Below are positions 8,084 through 17,409 of a DNA stretch of 64,000 bases, in pieces. The first letter of the stretch is position 1. Each line of letters opens with the position of its first letter. The notes under the pieces are model-generated. The model saw only the letters and a program-made list of their open reading frames with translations. It did not search any database and had not been told where the DNA came from. The position numbers and the translations under genes were made by a program. This DNA comes from Dolichospermum flos-aquae CCAP 1403/13F (GTDB lineage: Bacteria > Cyanobacteriota > Cyanobacteriia > Cyanobacteriales > Nostocaceae), in assembly GCF_012516395.1 (NCBI RefSeq), contig NZ_CP051206.1:3206501-3270500 (forward strand), read 5' to 3'.

Positions 8084-9103
8084 CTATCTCATATTCTGCT
8101 TTTTCTCGGCTTTAGGATCACGATTGGCTACAGCGGCTAATTCAGCATCCATTAAGGTTTTGCCGGTGGCAGCTAGGTAGACATCATCTAAACTAGGACG
8201 AGATTGGGCAATGCCAAAAATTGGTAAATTGGCATTATTTAACGCCTGTTGAATAGTTATTAAAACGTCATTTTGCGGTGTAACTACCAAATTTAGGGAG
8301 TTACCCTGGGCGCTATTGATGATAATTTCTTGCACAAAAGGTAAAGCTGCTAAGAGGTTTTTGGCGGTTTCGGCCTCTTCTGGAGGTGAAAATTCGCGGA
8401 TTCTTAAAGTGATGCGATCGCCACCTACCTGATCTTTTAACTGAGATGGTGTACCATTAGCAATAACCAAACCTCTATCTATAATTGCCACTCTATCGGC
8501 TAAAGCGTCAACTTCTTCTAAATAATGGCTGGTAATCACAACGGTAGTTCCCGCAGTGCGTAATTGACGCAAGAAATCCCACACCACAACCCGGCTTTCA
8601 ATATCTAATCCTACCGTTGGTTCATCTAATACTAAAACATCGGGCGCGTGGAGTAAACCAGCAGCCAAATCTAGCCGCTTGCGTAAACCACCGGAATAAG
8701 TGCCAGTTTTTTTATCTGCGTATTCTTGTAAACCCAGTAAATCCAAAATAGTGTTAATTCGCTGTTTAATCAGCGCACCGGGAAGATGATAAAGTGCGGC
8801 TTGTAATTGTAGTAACTCCCGGCCAGTTAGGACTTTATCTAAAGCTACTTCCTGGGCGACATAACCCAGCTTTTGCCGGGCTAATTTGGGGTGATCTAAG
8901 ACCGAAATGCCGGAAACTTCAATTTTGCCAGCATCAGGCGTTGTCAGGGTACACAAAGCCCGGAGAGTGGTTGTTTTTCCAGCCCCGTTGGGGCCAAGTA
9001 AACCAAATATTTCTCCGGGTTGGACTTGAAAGGAAACATCCTGAACTGCAACTACATTACCGTAGCTTTTTTTGAGATTTTCGATGAAAACAGCGGCAGC
9101 CAT
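8084..9103 (-). CDS. ABC transporter ATP-binding protein (DrrA/NatA type)
   Basis: A 339-aa ATPase subunit. Walker A is GPNGAGKTTT (about residues 37-46), the signature is YSGGLRKRLDLAAGLL, Walker B is VLVLDEPTVGLD and the switch His is in ITSHYLEE. A C-terminal accessory domain of about 100 residues (from DRITLRIREFS) and the ending SRPSLDDVYLAATGK are typical of the daunorubicin-resistance (DrrA) subgroup, which exports drugs, lipids or antibiotics. Its permease partner would normally follow, but downstream lies the MITE and IS debris, so it is an orphan here; the permease may be elsewhere or lost. Confidence 0.88.
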   Translation of the reverse strand: MAAAVFIENLKKSYGNVVAVQDVSFQVQPGEIFGLLGPNGAGKTTTLRALCTLTTPDAGKIEVSGISVLDHPKLARQKLGYVAQEVALDKVLTGRELLQLQAALYHLPGALIKQRINTILDLLGLQEYADKKTGTYSGGLRKRLDLAAGLLHAPDVLVLDEPTVGLDIESRVVVWDFLRQLRTAGTTVVITSHYLEEVDALADRVAIIDRGLVIANGTPSQLKDQVGGDRITLRIREFSPPEEAETAKNLLAALPFVQEIIINSAQGNSLNLVVTPQNDVLITIQQALNNANLPIFGIAQSRPSLDDVYLAATGKTLMDAELAAVANRDPKAEKKQNMR

Positions 9104-9710
9104 AACAGCTATAATCCTTAACTATACAATTCGCAATAATCTATCTTTTATTGTACAAGTTGGGCGATCGCTGTGATGAGTTAGATATTTCATTTTGGGA
9201 TAATTTTCAGGACAGATTTAGTCAAATGATTGATTTTATAGACATCTATGAAGTTAAGTTTGGTTGTGTTTCCTATGATAGTGATAGGTTAAAAAAATTC
9301 CAGTTGTTCAGGATTAATACCAGATTTCATATTAATTTAATATCTATAGGGCTACTATTTGATTTTTGAACAAGCTGTAAACCGTAAACCCCATCGAATC
9401 AACGATTGAGTCTCAGTATAATGAACAACAATCAAACCGGATTCCTATAGAACAGGATAAACAACTATTTAATAGTGCTTTAGAAGAAGATAACTTCGAC
9501 ATAATTATCAACTTATTCGCGTGAAGGTATTATGATAAATTCTATACAAATATTTAACCTTTAGAAGTTCACTTTGTAAAATAATCTCGTAGTCAGCACG
9601 TCAGTTAAAGTATCTACTACGAACCCAAAATTAATTCTATTCTTTTCTAGCCTGACAAAAATATGCTACATTAAATGTAAATAGTAAAATACTAATCCTA
9701 TATAAACAAA
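9104..9710. other. Gap with IS-end debris
   Basis: Contains one short frame from a TTG at 9151 (72 codons, including ELDISFWDNFQDRFSQMIDF) which has no recognisable domain or good start and may be a gene fragment. The phrase CTATTTGATTTTTGAACAAG at 9353-9373 resembles the left end of the IS630-type element at 7272. Two further pieces (ggattcctatagaac near 9440) look like the same end again. The last 150 bases are AT-rich and probably hold the promoter of the toxin-antitoxin pair. Confidence 0.35.
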
Positions 9711-9914
9711 ATGCAAACTAATCAATATCCCTTCGCTCAAGAATTGATTACTGATATTGAAGGTAATATCAAAAAAGTGGTCATGGATTTTCACGACTAT
9801 CTAAGGTTGCTAGAAGCTATAGAAGATGAAGGACTTATTCTAGCCATGAAAGAAGTAGAAAATGAGACACCATTACATTTAAATGAAGCTTTAGCGGAAT
9901 TAGAAGAAGAGTGA
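9711..9914 (+). CDS. Type II antitoxin of a RelBE/ParDE-like pair
   Basis: A 67-aa acidic protein (MQTNQYPFAQELITDIEG...) with a Glu-rich C-terminus (ALAELEEE). It is followed by a RelE-like toxin whose GTG start overlaps its stop codon (GTGA at 9911-9914). Size, charge and coupling are those of an antitoxin that wraps the toxin and represses the shared promoter. The N-terminal DNA-binding fold is not obvious, so the exact antitoxin family is left open. Confidence 0.7.
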   Translation: MQTNQYPFAQELITDIEGNIKKVVMDFHDYLRLLEAIEDEGLILAMKEVENETPLHLNEALAELEEE

Positions 9915-10183
9915 ACACCCAGTATCTACCAAGTTTTATTAAAGATTTGAAAGCACTCAAAAGTACACCTTACTATGAGTCTATTAAGAAATTTGCTTTT
10001 GAAGAAATAATCGAAATATCAAATTTTGCAGAAATCACAAATATCAAAAAACTTCAGGGATATGATAATGCTTATCGGATTCGCATAGGTGATTATCGTC
10101 TTGGTATTATTTTTGATGGTGAAACATTAATTTTTGAAAGGGTTTTACACCGGAAAGAAATTTATCGCTATTTTCCCAAATAG
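9911..10183 (+). CDS. RelE/ParE-family toxin
   Basis: A 90-aa basic protein with the RelE fold pattern: FIKDLKALKSTPYYESIKKF at the start, KKLQGYDNAYRIRIGDYRLG in the central strands and FERVLHRKEIYRYFPK at the end. RelE toxins cut ribosome-bound mRNA; ParE relatives poison gyrase, and sequence alone does not separate them. It begins with GTG overlapping the antitoxin stop by four bases, so translation is coupled. The pair sits between IS debris and a mobile remnant, a common place for such modules. Confidence 0.85.
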   Translation: MNTQYLPSFIKDLKALKSTPYYESIKKFAFEEIIEISNFAEITNIKKLQGYDNAYRIRIGDYRLGIIFDGETLIFERVLHRKEIYRYFPK

Positions 10184-10237
10184 ATGATTCCACAATAATT
10201 ATACAAATACATGAATAAGGGTTTAGCAATGTTCATT

Positions 10238-10471
10238 GGTGTCAACTTAACGTAAAACCCTTAATAAATAAGGAGGAGAACAAGAGCGATGGCGCGGAAT
10301 GAACTGCTATAGGGGATTATCGCTCTTGTTCAAGAGGGTGATGTGCCTAGCTCACCGATTTAGTCCAACGAGCAAAATTATTTGGTTTAGTCAAAGCTAT
10401 CAGGAAACGACATCGAGAAGCACAACAAATCAGAGAACAAATTTGGGGGGCTGTACCGTTAAGTTGACACC
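10238..10471. mobile_element. Deleted insertion element, ends GGTGTCAACTTAACG
   Basis: Bounded by GGTGTCAACTTAACG at 10238 and CGTTAAGTTGACACC at 10471, 234 bp. The similarity extends outward on both sides (TTTAGCAATG... on the left, complement of it on the right), so the true ends are a little wider. Inside, the plus strand reads KAIRKRHREAQQIREQIWGA just before a stop in the right end, which looks like the tail of a lost transposase. Another element with the same ends is at 39646-39842. Confidence 0.5.
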
Positions 10472-10624
10472 AATGAAGCTCTTGCTTTACCCCTACTATA
10501 GAATCAAACGATTAAGCTGTTTTAAATATAACTTAGTCAGTAAGTTGCCCAAACTTACCCAGGTTTACATATAATTTATTATAATAACAGTATCAAATTA
10601 ACATCACAAAAATTACCTAAAGTT

Positions 10625-11266
10625 ATGAAACAAAGGTTATTTAGTCAAGGGTGGATAGGGTTGACGCAAATTGTTATTCTCGCGTCCCTGACAGCATTAA
10701 CGACAATTGCGACTACCAACCAACCCAGCCACGCTGAAGGAACTCTGGTTGAGAACCAAAATTTTAAACTTGATATTGATTTTGATAAGATCAATACCTC
10801 TAGTGCGACTGTAAAATCTGGAAGAAATTCCGGTATTCCTATTAATATTTTAATTCAACTGTCTCAAGGTTTATCTGAACCACCAAAGACGACAAAACAA
10901 AAAGCTGATGATTTCTTAGTTCAGGCTGCGGATAAGTATGAAATAGGAGATTATCGCGGGGCAATATTAGCTTATGACGAAGTAATTCGCCTTACTCCTA
11001 ATAATTCTGAAGCTTTATTCTATCGCGGTATGGCTTATTATAATTTAGGAGATAATCAAGCAGCGATACAAGATTACAACCAAGTTCTCAAAATTAATCC
11101 TAACGATGCCATAGCCTACTACAACCGGGGAAACGTATACGCCACTTTAGGAGACAAATTTCAAGCGATATCTGATTTTCAACAAGCAGCAAAAATATAT
11201 CAACAACAGGACAAAAATGAAAATTATCAGGATGCTTTGAATAGAATTAGGGAATTACAACAATAG
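10625..11266 (+). CDS. TPR protein with signal peptide
   Basis: A 213-aa protein. Residues 1-37 form an export signal (basic start, hydrophobic core VILASLTALTTIATT, cleavage expected near PSHAEG). From residue about 98 there are three tetratricopeptide repeats, for example AILAYDEVIRLTPNNSEALF and AIQDYNQVLKINPNDAIAYY. TPRs mediate protein contacts; the protein is expected in the periplasm or at the thylakoid lumen side. ATG 10625 is the only sensible start. No neighbours in operon; function unknown. Confidence 0.8.
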   Translation: MKQRLFSQGWIGLTQIVILASLTALTTIATTNQPSHAEGTLVENQNFKLDIDFDKINTSSATVKSGRNSGIPINILIQLSQGLSEPPKTTKQKADDFLVQAADKYEIGDYRGAILAYDEVIRLTPNNSEALFYRGMAYYNLGDNQAAIQDYNQVLKINPNDAIAYYNRGNVYATLGDKFQAISDFQQAAKIYQQQDKNENYQDALNRIRELQQ

Positions 11267-11273
11267 TATTTTT

Positions 11274-11495
11274 GTCAGAATCAGGATATCCAGGATTTAA
11301 GGATCAACAGGATGTTTGATTGTAATTAAATGATGAGATTTTGAGAATTTTTTATTATTCTCACAGTTACTTTCTTCTTTGCGTCTTTGCTCCTTTGCCA
11401 CTTTGCGCGAAACATAAAACACAGGAACACACGAAGAAGATGTTAATTTCATCCTGAAAATCCAATCTGGTTTTGGAGATTAGTGATTGGCAAAA
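11274..11495. repeat. Gap filled by two dispersed repeats
   Basis: Begins with one copy of the dispersed 'tcctggatatcctgattc' repeat (GTCAGAATCAGGATATCCAG) and contains a 'gcgcaaag' repeat near 11377-11412 (tttgcgtctttgctcc...ttgcgcgaaac). Related copies of the second type are at 21135-21172, 46905-46970 and 50773. No gene. Confidence 0.6.
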
Positions 11496-12110
11496 TTAAC
11501 TTTCATAATTCATAGCGCCTAAATATTTAGTTAAAAAAGGCGAAAAAACCTCATAAATCAAAGTTAGCGGTTGTCCATGATGCCAAAACAAATAATGGCG
11601 ACCCCAAAAAGGCCCCTTTTCTTGAAAACCTGACTCTAACGCTTCTGAGTTACCATAATAAATACCTTGAACATCTCTATACAACTCAGTCCGTAACCGC
11701 GCTAAACTTGCCCAAATTGGCAAAGACTTATTTTGTAAATACTCATCTACATGACTTGCTTCCCACCAAGAAGCAGCATAATATAACCGCTGACCGGAAG
11801 CAGTTCGCACCCAAACCTGTCGGCGCACTCTTGGACCCGGTAGCATCTGCATCATAGTTGGTGCATTATCAGTATTCATGCCAATTGCTGACATATCAAT
11901 TACATCTACCTCCGTTGGTTCACCAGTAAGTAGTTGGACGTGTCGAGTCGGAGAACCATCACCCAAAAGCAATAATTGCCAAGTAGGAGCTAACTGACTG
12001 TGAGGTAAACCGCGTTTAATAGCTTCCTCCCCACCTTGCCAAATGGGAGTTAGACAATGCCAAGCGCTGGGTAAGATTAAATCATTTGTGGGATTAAAAG
12101 TAGTAGTCAA
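11496..12110 (-). CDS. Chorismate lyase, cyanobacterial (DUF98) type
   Basis: A 204-aa protein with LLLLGDGSPTRHVQLLTGEP and VIDMSAIGM, then RRQVWVRTASGQRLYYAASW and IWASLARLRTELYRDVQGIY: the pattern of the UbiC/DUF98 family. Cyanobacterial members convert chorismate to 4-hydroxybenzoate and pyruvate, the entry step of plastoquinone biosynthesis. The conserved Arg (PRVRRQVW) and the C-terminal Glu (LIYEVFSP) are in place. Soluble and cytosolic. It stands alone, facing away from the tRNA gene. Confidence 0.8.
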   Translation of the reverse strand: MTTTFNPTNDLILPSAWHCLTPIWQGGEEAIKRGLPHSQLAPTWQLLLLGDGSPTRHVQLLTGEPTEVDVIDMSAIGMNTDNAPTMMQMLPGPRVRRQVWVRTASGQRLYYAASWWEASHVDEYLQNKSLPIWASLARLRTELYRDVQGIYYGNSEALESGFQEKGPFWGRHYLFWHHGQPLTLIYEVFSPFLTKYLGAMNYES

Positions 12111-12216
12111 TGTTCTTTACAAAAGTTTATATATATTTCTATCAATAGCACAAAAACCAGCATCACTAAAGAAGCTGGCAAAGAATCAAAAATATGGATT
12201 TTTATTAAAAAATGTA

Positions 12217-12262
12217 AACCCGCTGCTATAATCATGTTTCTTAAATAGCAGCGGGTTATTTA
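12217..12262 (-). terminator. Terminator of the tRNA-Leu gene
   Basis: AACCCGCTGCTAT and ATAGCAGCGGGTT form a perfect 13-bp stem with a 17-nt or so loop, followed on the minus strand by TTTACATTTTTT. It lies directly downstream of the minus-strand tRNA gene. Confidence 0.8.
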
Positions 12263-12272
12263 CATTCAAAAA

Positions 12273-12355
12273 TGCGGATGGCGAGACTCGAACTCGCAAG
12301 GGCTATGCCCACACGCACCTCAAGCGTGCGCGTATACCAATTCCGCCACATCCGC
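12273..12355 (-). tRNA. tRNA-Leu (anticodon GAG)
   Basis: On the minus strand the acceptor stem is GCGGATG / CATCCGC with discriminator A; the CCA is not encoded. The anticodon stem is CACGC / GCGTG with loop TTGAGGT, which puts U at position 33 and GAG at 34-36. The long variable arm (GGGC ATA GCCC) is the class II mark of tRNA-Leu, and the T arm is GCGAG TTCGAGT CTCGC. Length 83 nt. A strong terminator follows at 12217-12262. Confidence 0.93.
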
Positions 12356-12636
12356 GCGGTTTTGAACACAGATTACAGTATAACATAAAAAAATCTCTCA
12401 AATACAATATTTTTCCAATATTTCCCAAATATTTTTTGAATGGGTATGAGACTAACAGAAATATAGTTACAGCACAAGTCATATTAAGAGGTCTAGCAAA
12501 GATGCCACATAATCCAATAGTCTGCTAAGAATGAGGTTTGGGAATCTCCTGTCGCGATTTGCAGTAATGCAACCGCTTTATGTCAACAGGATGGGAGAAA
12601 ATGTGAATCTACTGGTACTGATATCGTAACTAGAAA

Positions 12637-13983
12637 ATGAAATTTGATAAAATATTAATTGCCAATCGAGGAGAAATAGCCCTTCGCATTCTCCGTGCCT
12701 GTGAAGAAATGGGAATTGCCACAGTTGCTGTTCACTCCACTGTTGACAGAAACGCGCTGCACGTCCAACTTGCAGATGAAGCCGTTTGCATTGGTGAACC
12801 TGCCAGCAGTAAAAGTTATTTGAATATTCCCAATATTATTGCTGCTGCATTAACGCGCAATGCCGGTGCCATTCATCCTGGGTATGGTTTTTTATCAGAG
12901 AATGCCAGATTTGCTGAAATTTGTGCGGATCATCATATCGCTTTTATTGGACCTACGCCCGAATCTATCAGGCTGATGGGGGATAAGTCCACCGCTAAAG
13001 AAACTATGCAAAAAGCTGGTGTTCCCACAGTTCCCGGTAGTGAAGGGTTAGTAGAATCAGAAGCAGAAGGATTAGCGATCGCTCAAAAAATTGGTTATCC
13101 TGTAATGGTTAAAGCTACCGCCGGTGGTGGTGGTAGAGGAATGCGGCTTGTCCGCTCCGAAGATGAGTTTGTGAGACTATTCCTCGCGGCTCAAGGGGAA
13201 GCAGGAGCAGCTTTTGGTAATTCAGGCGTTTATATAGAAAAATTTATTGAACGTCCCCGGCACATTGAATTTCAGATTTTAGCGGATAACTACGGTAACG
13301 TTATCCATTTAGGTGAAAGAGATTGTTCAATTCAGCGTCGTAACCAAAAACTCCTAGAAGAAGCCCCTAGTCCGGCTCTTGATCCAGATTTACGGCAAAA
13401 AATGGGAAAGGCTGCCGTTAAAGCTGCCCAGTCTATTAACTACAGCGGTGCTGGAACTATCGAATTTCTTCTAGACAAATTCGGTAAATTCTATTTCATG
13501 GAAATGAATACCCGCATCCAAGTTGAGCATCCAGTGACAGAGATGATTACTGGTATAGATTTAGTAGTTGAACAAATTCGCATTGCTCAAGGGGAAAGAC
13601 TAAAGCTGACACAAAAAGAAGTGGTTCTTCGAGGACATTCTATTGAATGTCGCATTAACGCCGAAGATCCAGATCATGATTTTCGCCCAGCCCCCGGTAA
13701 AATTACTGGTTATCTGCCACCTGGAGGACCAGGAGTGCGGATTGATTCCCACGTATACACGGATTACAACATTCCCCCTTATTACGACTCCCTGATTGGT
13801 AAATTAATTGTCTGGGGACCAGATCGAGCTACAGCAATTACCCGCATGAAACGCGCATTGAGAGAATGTGCCATTACTGGAGTCCCGACAACCATTCCCT
13901 TTCATCAAAAAATTATGGAAAACTCCCAATTTTTGCAGGGTAATATTTACACCAGTTTTGTTCAGGATATGAAAATGCAATAA
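12637..13983 (+). CDS. accC: Acetyl-CoA carboxylase, biotin carboxylase subunit
   Basis: A 448-aa protein, full length for AccC. It starts [20 protein letters not shown], carries the ATP-grasp glycine loop [14 protein letters not shown] (about residues 158-171), and has [20 protein letters not shown] near residue 290 with the catalytic Glu and Arg. AccC uses ATP and bicarbonate to carboxylate biotin on AccB, the first step of fatty acid synthesis. In cyanobacteria acc genes are scattered, so the lack of accB next door is normal. Downstream are ycf19 and psbX, an arrangement I recall from other Nostocales. Confidence 0.97.
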   Translation: MKFDKILIANRGEIALRILRACEEMGIATVAVHSTVDRNALHVQLADEAVCIGEPASSKSYLNIPNIIAAALTRNAGAIHPGYGFLSENARFAEICADHHIAFIGPTPESIRLMGDKSTAKETMQKAGVPTVPGSEGLVESEAEGLAIAQKIGYPVMVKATAGGGGRGMRLVRSEDEFVRLFLAAQGEAGAAFGNSGVYIEKFIERPRHIEFQILADNYGNVIHLGERDCSIQRRNQKLLEEAPSPALDPDLRQKMGKAAVKAAQSINYSGAGTIEFLLDKFGKFYFMEMNTRIQVEHPVTEMITGIDLVVEQIRIAQGERLKLTQKEVVLRGHSIECRINAEDPDHDFRPAPGKITGYLPPGGPGVRIDSHVYTDYNIPPYYDSLIGKLIVWGPDRATAITRMKRALRECAITGVPTTIPFHQKIMENSQFLQGNIYTSFVQDMKMQ

Positions 13984-13984
13984 T

Positions 13985-14290
<306 letters not shown>

Positions 14291-14299
14291 TCAATCCTA

Positions 14300-14587
14300 T
14301 TACCTATATAACATGGTCAGTAACCCTTGCTGACCTAGTAAAATTTCCCGAATAAAACTAAAAATCGCTACTAAGATAATCGGGGTAATATCTACACCAC
14401 CAATAGGTTGTACTAACTTCCGCAACGGGATTAAGAAGGGTTCAGTCGGCCAAGCGATCAGACTAAAAGGTAAACGGTTGAGATGGAATTGGGGATACCA
14501 GGTCAGAATAATGCGGAAAATAAATAAAAACGTCATCACTCCCAAAAATGGGCCAAGAATCCAAGTAGTCAAGTTAACACCAGTCAT
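14300..14587 (-). CDS. ycf19: YggT/Ycf19-family membrane protein
   Basis: A 95-aa protein with two membrane helices (GPFLGVMTFLFIFRIILTWY and PIILVAIFSFIREILL) and the family loop WPTEPFLIPLRKLVQPIGGV. Ycf19 homologues are present in cyanobacteria and plastids; they have been linked to membrane insertion and assembly of photosynthetic complexes, but the exact role is unsettled. ATG 14587 is the only suitable start. It is transcribed towards accC, convergent with it. Confidence 0.88.
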   Translation of the reverse strand: MTGVNLTTWILGPFLGVMTFLFIFRIILTWYPQFHLNRLPFSLIAWPTEPFLIPLRKLVQPIGGVDITPIILVAIFSFIREILLGQQGLLTMLYR

Positions 14588-14839
14588 TTTGTTTAGCTAA
14601 TATTTGTGAGAACATCCTCAACTTAGACCTAAGTTGAGAAATTTTAAGTTTTGTAACGCATTCTTTTTTAATTTTAACTAAATGGTGTCATTTTATTGTG
14701 AGAATGGAAAAACAAAGTTATTGACTTGGGATCATCAATCAAGTAGATACCAAGTTGGATAGATAATCCTGTTCTACTTTTCAAGAAAGTAATCCAGGAT
14801 TAAAATGAGAATAAACTGTGTAAAAAAAGGTTGAGAACT

Positions 14840-14959
14840 ATGACACCCTCTTTAGCAAATTTTCTTTGGAGTTTGGTTTTTGGGACTGCGATTGTGGTTA
14901 TCCCTGCTACCATTGGTCTAATTTTCATTAGCCAAAAAGATAAAATCCAACGTTTTTAA
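14840..14959 (+). CDS. psbX: Photosystem II reaction centre protein PsbX
   Basis: A 39-codon gene: MTPSLANFLWSLVFGTAIVV then a second part ending SQKDKIQRF. A single membrane helix with an N-terminal SLANFLWSL and a C-terminal SQKDK-type basic tail is characteristic of PsbX, a low-molecular-mass PSII subunit near the QB site. A GGTTGAG box precedes the ATG by a few bases. ycf66 follows 150 bp downstream on the same strand, the usual neighbour in cyanobacteria. Confidence 0.95.
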   Translation: MTPSLANFLWSLVFGTAIVVIPATIGLIFISQKDKIQRF

Positions 14960-15110
14960 TTTTTAGGGACTGGGGACTGGGGAAGAATTGTCTTCTCCTT
15001 TCTCCTGGACTTCTGAACTCCAGTATTCTTCTTCTACAATATTATGACTGGTTAAAATAGTGATGGTAAGTGTAACTCGTTAATATAGATTTGATATTAG
15101 GAAAACGCCA

Positions 15111-16058
15111 ATGGTTAATTTTGGGCTGAACTCAGCCAGTGTTTTAGCTCAGGTAAATTTTGGAGCGAACTCAGCCAGTATTCTCGGAATTTTCCTGGCT
15201 GTAGCTGGAGCAGCACTGTACTTTCTTAGGACTGTCCGGCCAGAACTGTCAAGAGATCAAGACATCTTTTTTGCAGCGGTTGGCTTATTATGCGGCTTTA
15301 TTCTTGTCTTCCAAGGATGGCGACTTGATCCAATTTTACAATTTGGTCAGTTGCTTTTGGTAGGTTCTACGGTATTTTTTGCGGTTGAAAGTATTCGTCT
15401 GCGGAGTATCGCTACTCAACAAGCTAAACGCAATACTCCCATTGTGGACGATGAACGCGAGGTTAGCAGGAAATATTCTTATTCTGAGCGGCGCAATTAT
15501 CAAGCTGAGATGGATGCAGATTTAGAACCGCTACCTTATGAAGAAGAGGAAGAAGCTCCTCAACGTCCGAGAATTCGCGGTAGTCGAGATGAACGTTCTT
15601 CCCGTGATGACTATTACGAAGAACAACCACCACGCAGTTCACCAAACCCACGGAACAGGGAAAGACCAGATTCAGGAGAAAGAAAGCGTCGTCCTAATTC
15701 TGGGCGTTCAGTCGGTCGTCCCAGCGAGAGTAATACAGATGAAAATTGGGGTTCTGCTCCCAGACAAGTTGATGATTGGGAAGGTGCAAATTCTCAAGAT
15801 GAAGTAAGAAAACCACCACGTCGCAATAATAGCGGTAATAACAGTAATAGCGGTAATAATCGCCCCCAACGCCCAGAAAGCCGAGAGGATGATGTTGCTC
15901 CTACTCCTAGACCCAGAAAACGTCGTCCTCCCAGAGACTCAGTTCCGCCTAGAAGACAGGATGATGATGAGGCTATACCAACGGATTATGTACCATACAA
16001 TCCCATTAATAAGCCCAATAATGAGCCGGATAATTCCGATTTTGATGACGATATTTAA
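15111..16058 (+). CDS. ycf66: Ycf66-family protein
   Basis: A 315-aa protein. The first 110 residues hold three hydrophobic segments (ASILGIFLAVAGAALYFL, FFAAVGLLCGFILVFQGW, LLLVGSTVFFAVESIRL), which is the Ycf66 domain. The remaining 200 residues are a highly charged, low-complexity tail rich in Arg, Asp, Pro and Asn (for example NNSGNNSNSGNN), likely disordered and cytoplasmic. Ycf66 is conserved in cyanobacteria and some plastids without a settled function. Follows psbX. Confidence 0.88.
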   Translation: MVNFGLNSASVLAQVNFGANSASILGIFLAVAGAALYFLRTVRPELSRDQDIFFAAVGLLCGFILVFQGWRLDPILQFGQLLLVGSTVFFAVESIRLRSIATQQAKRNTPIVDDEREVSRKYSYSERRNYQAEMDADLEPLPYEEEEEAPQRPRIRGSRDERSSRDDYYEEQPPRSSPNPRNRERPDSGERKRRPNSGRSVGRPSESNTDENWGSAPRQVDDWEGANSQDEVRKPPRRNNSGNNSNSGNNRPQRPESREDDVAPTPRPRKRRPPRDSVPPRRQDDDEAIPTDYVPYNPINKPNNEPDNSDFDDDI

Positions 16059-16090
16059 AACATTTGGGGTGGACGACGGAAAACAGTAAT

Positions 16091-16648
16091 GTGAAAACAT
16101 TTACACCTAGCTTCTGGCTCCAACAGTCTATTTATTGGAGCCTAATTTTTGGACTGACAAGTTTACTAATATCTTGTGCTGCTGATAATATCCCCATGGG
16201 AGTAACTTCTCTGAATAGCCGATATACTGAAGAACAACCGGCAATGAGTGGTAATGGCCGTTTTTTGGCTTTTATTTCCAATCGTTCTCGTCGTCAGCAG
16301 TTGTTAGTATACGATTTAGAAAATCAAAGTTTTATGCCCACACCGGGCTTAAACCGACAATCTGTAATTGCGGAAAGTCCTAGTTTGAGTTATACAGGAC
16401 GCTACATTTGTTATATTACCAGTGATCAAGGTAGACCAGTTGTAGCACTCTATGATCGGGCTTCGCAAAATTCACAAATTCTGACTCCCACTTTTCGTGG
16501 TTGGGTGAGAAATCCTACTATTAGTCCTGACGGGCGTTATGTTGCGTTTGAATCTGCTGGTCGTGGACAATGGGATATTGAAGTTCTCGATAGGGGTCCA
16601 ACTATTGAGTTAGATATTCCTAATGGTGCAACGGTGAATAGCAATTAA
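16091..16648 (+). CDS. TolB-like beta-propeller lipoprotein (paralogue 1)
   Basis: The start is set at GTG 16091 (MKTFTPSFWLQQ), since an upstream TTG frame would run into the end of ycf66 with no ribosome site. A hydrophobic segment ends in SLLISC, a lipobox that would place Cys about 28 at a lipid anchor. The mature part has TolB/WD40-like blades, such as GNGRFLAFISNRSRRQQLLV, then ISPDGRYVAFESAGRGQWDI. Only about four blades are present, fewer than a closed propeller. The next gene encodes a clear paralogue. Role unknown. Confidence 0.7.
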   Translation: MKTFTPSFWLQQSIYWSLIFGLTSLLISCAADNIPMGVTSLNSRYTEEQPAMSGNGRFLAFISNRSRRQQLLVYDLENQSFMPTPGLNRQSVIAESPSLSYTGRYICYITSDQGRPVVALYDRASQNSQILTPTFRGWVRNPTISPDGRYVAFESAGRGQWDIEVLDRGPTIELDIPNGATVNSN

Positions 16649-16757
16649 AATTTATTTTGTCTGAATCAGGATGTCCAGGATTTAAGGATTTTCAGGATTG
16701 GTAATTGGTTTGTTTATTAACCCTTTCTGCTTTTGTTCTCTGTTCCTTGTTCTCTAA

Positions 16758-17282
16758 ATGAATTATAAATTATCAATTATTTTAATTTTATGCTCAACTC
16801 TATTAACTGGGTGTTTTGGCTATCCGCGTTTACTCAGTTACCCATTTGATTCTGGGGGTAGGAGTCTTAATAGTTTTTCATCGGAGTTAAATCCGCAAAT
16901 TTCGGGGAGATATATGGTGTTTACGAGCGATCGCCGAGGCAGTCAAGATGTATATATGTTTGATACGGTGACTCGGAATTTGGTGGATTTACCGGGTTTA
17001 AATTCTTTTGATACGATTGCTTCCCATCCTGCATCATCTGATAATGGTAAATTCATTGTTTTTGCTGCTAGTCGTCAAGGACGAACACAAATTGTTTTTT
17101 ATGATCGAGATGTGCGTCAATTACGAAATTTAGCTGGTGATATCCAAGGAGAAGTCCGCAATCCTACTATTAGTGCTGATGGTAGTAGAATTGCGTTTGA
17201 ATATAGCAATAATGGACAATGGGATATTTTAGTTTATGACCGTTTTGGGCGAAAATTGAATATTCCTCAAGATCCCAGTTAG
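16758..17282 (+). CDS. TolB-like beta-propeller lipoprotein (paralogue 2)
   Basis: A 174-aa protein starting MNYKLSIILILCSTLLTGCF, a classic lipoprotein signal with lipobox LTGC. It continues with blades like SGRYMVFTSDRRGSQDVYMF and ISADGSRIAFEYSNNGQWDI. The ending NGQWDI-x-V-x-DR is shared with the upstream paralogue (RGQWDIEVLDR), so the two come from a tandem duplication. They are 110 bp apart, the gap being one dispersed repeat. Neither has enough blades for a full ring alone, so they may pair. Confidence 0.75.
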   Translation: MNYKLSIILILCSTLLTGCFGYPRLLSYPFDSGGRSLNSFSSELNPQISGRYMVFTSDRRGSQDVYMFDTVTRNLVDLPGLNSFDTIASHPASSDNGKFIVFAASRQGRTQIVFYDRDVRQLRNLAGDIQGEVRNPTISADGSRIAFEYSNNGQWDILVYDRFGRKLNIPQDPS

Positions 17283-17326
17283 TCAGAGGTGCAGAGGAAA
17301 GAAATATTCTTTTGCAACTGACAACT

Positions 17327-17400
17327 GTACGGGCGAAGCATTTGGAGAACTATTTTTGGCAATGAGCGATAATTTATCTTCCAAATGCTTCGCCCCTACT
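17327..17400. repeat. 74-bp palindromic repeat, copy 1
   Basis: Starts GTACGGGCGAAGCATTTGG and ends CCAAATGCTTCGCCCCTACT; the arms are a near-perfect 15-bp inverted repeat around about 40 bases. Copies 2 and 3 at 29290-29363 and 29378-29451 have exactly the same length and differ by only a few bases. All three lie next to 'acaactgac' tandem motifs. Confidence 0.8.
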
Positions 17401-17409
17401 AACAACTGA

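Noticed and set aside
9151-9369. 72-codon TTG-initiated frame as a gene
   Set aside because: No recognisable domain, rare start without a ribosome site, and its end runs into IS-end sequence.
10299-10574. 91-codon frame
   Set aside because: Crosses the right end of the mobile remnant at 10471 and has no family resemblance.
12273-12355. Reading the tRNA anticodon as TTG with stem CGCAC/GTGCG
   Set aside because: That register puts C instead of U at position 33; the CACGC/GCGTG register gives U33 and anticodon GAG.
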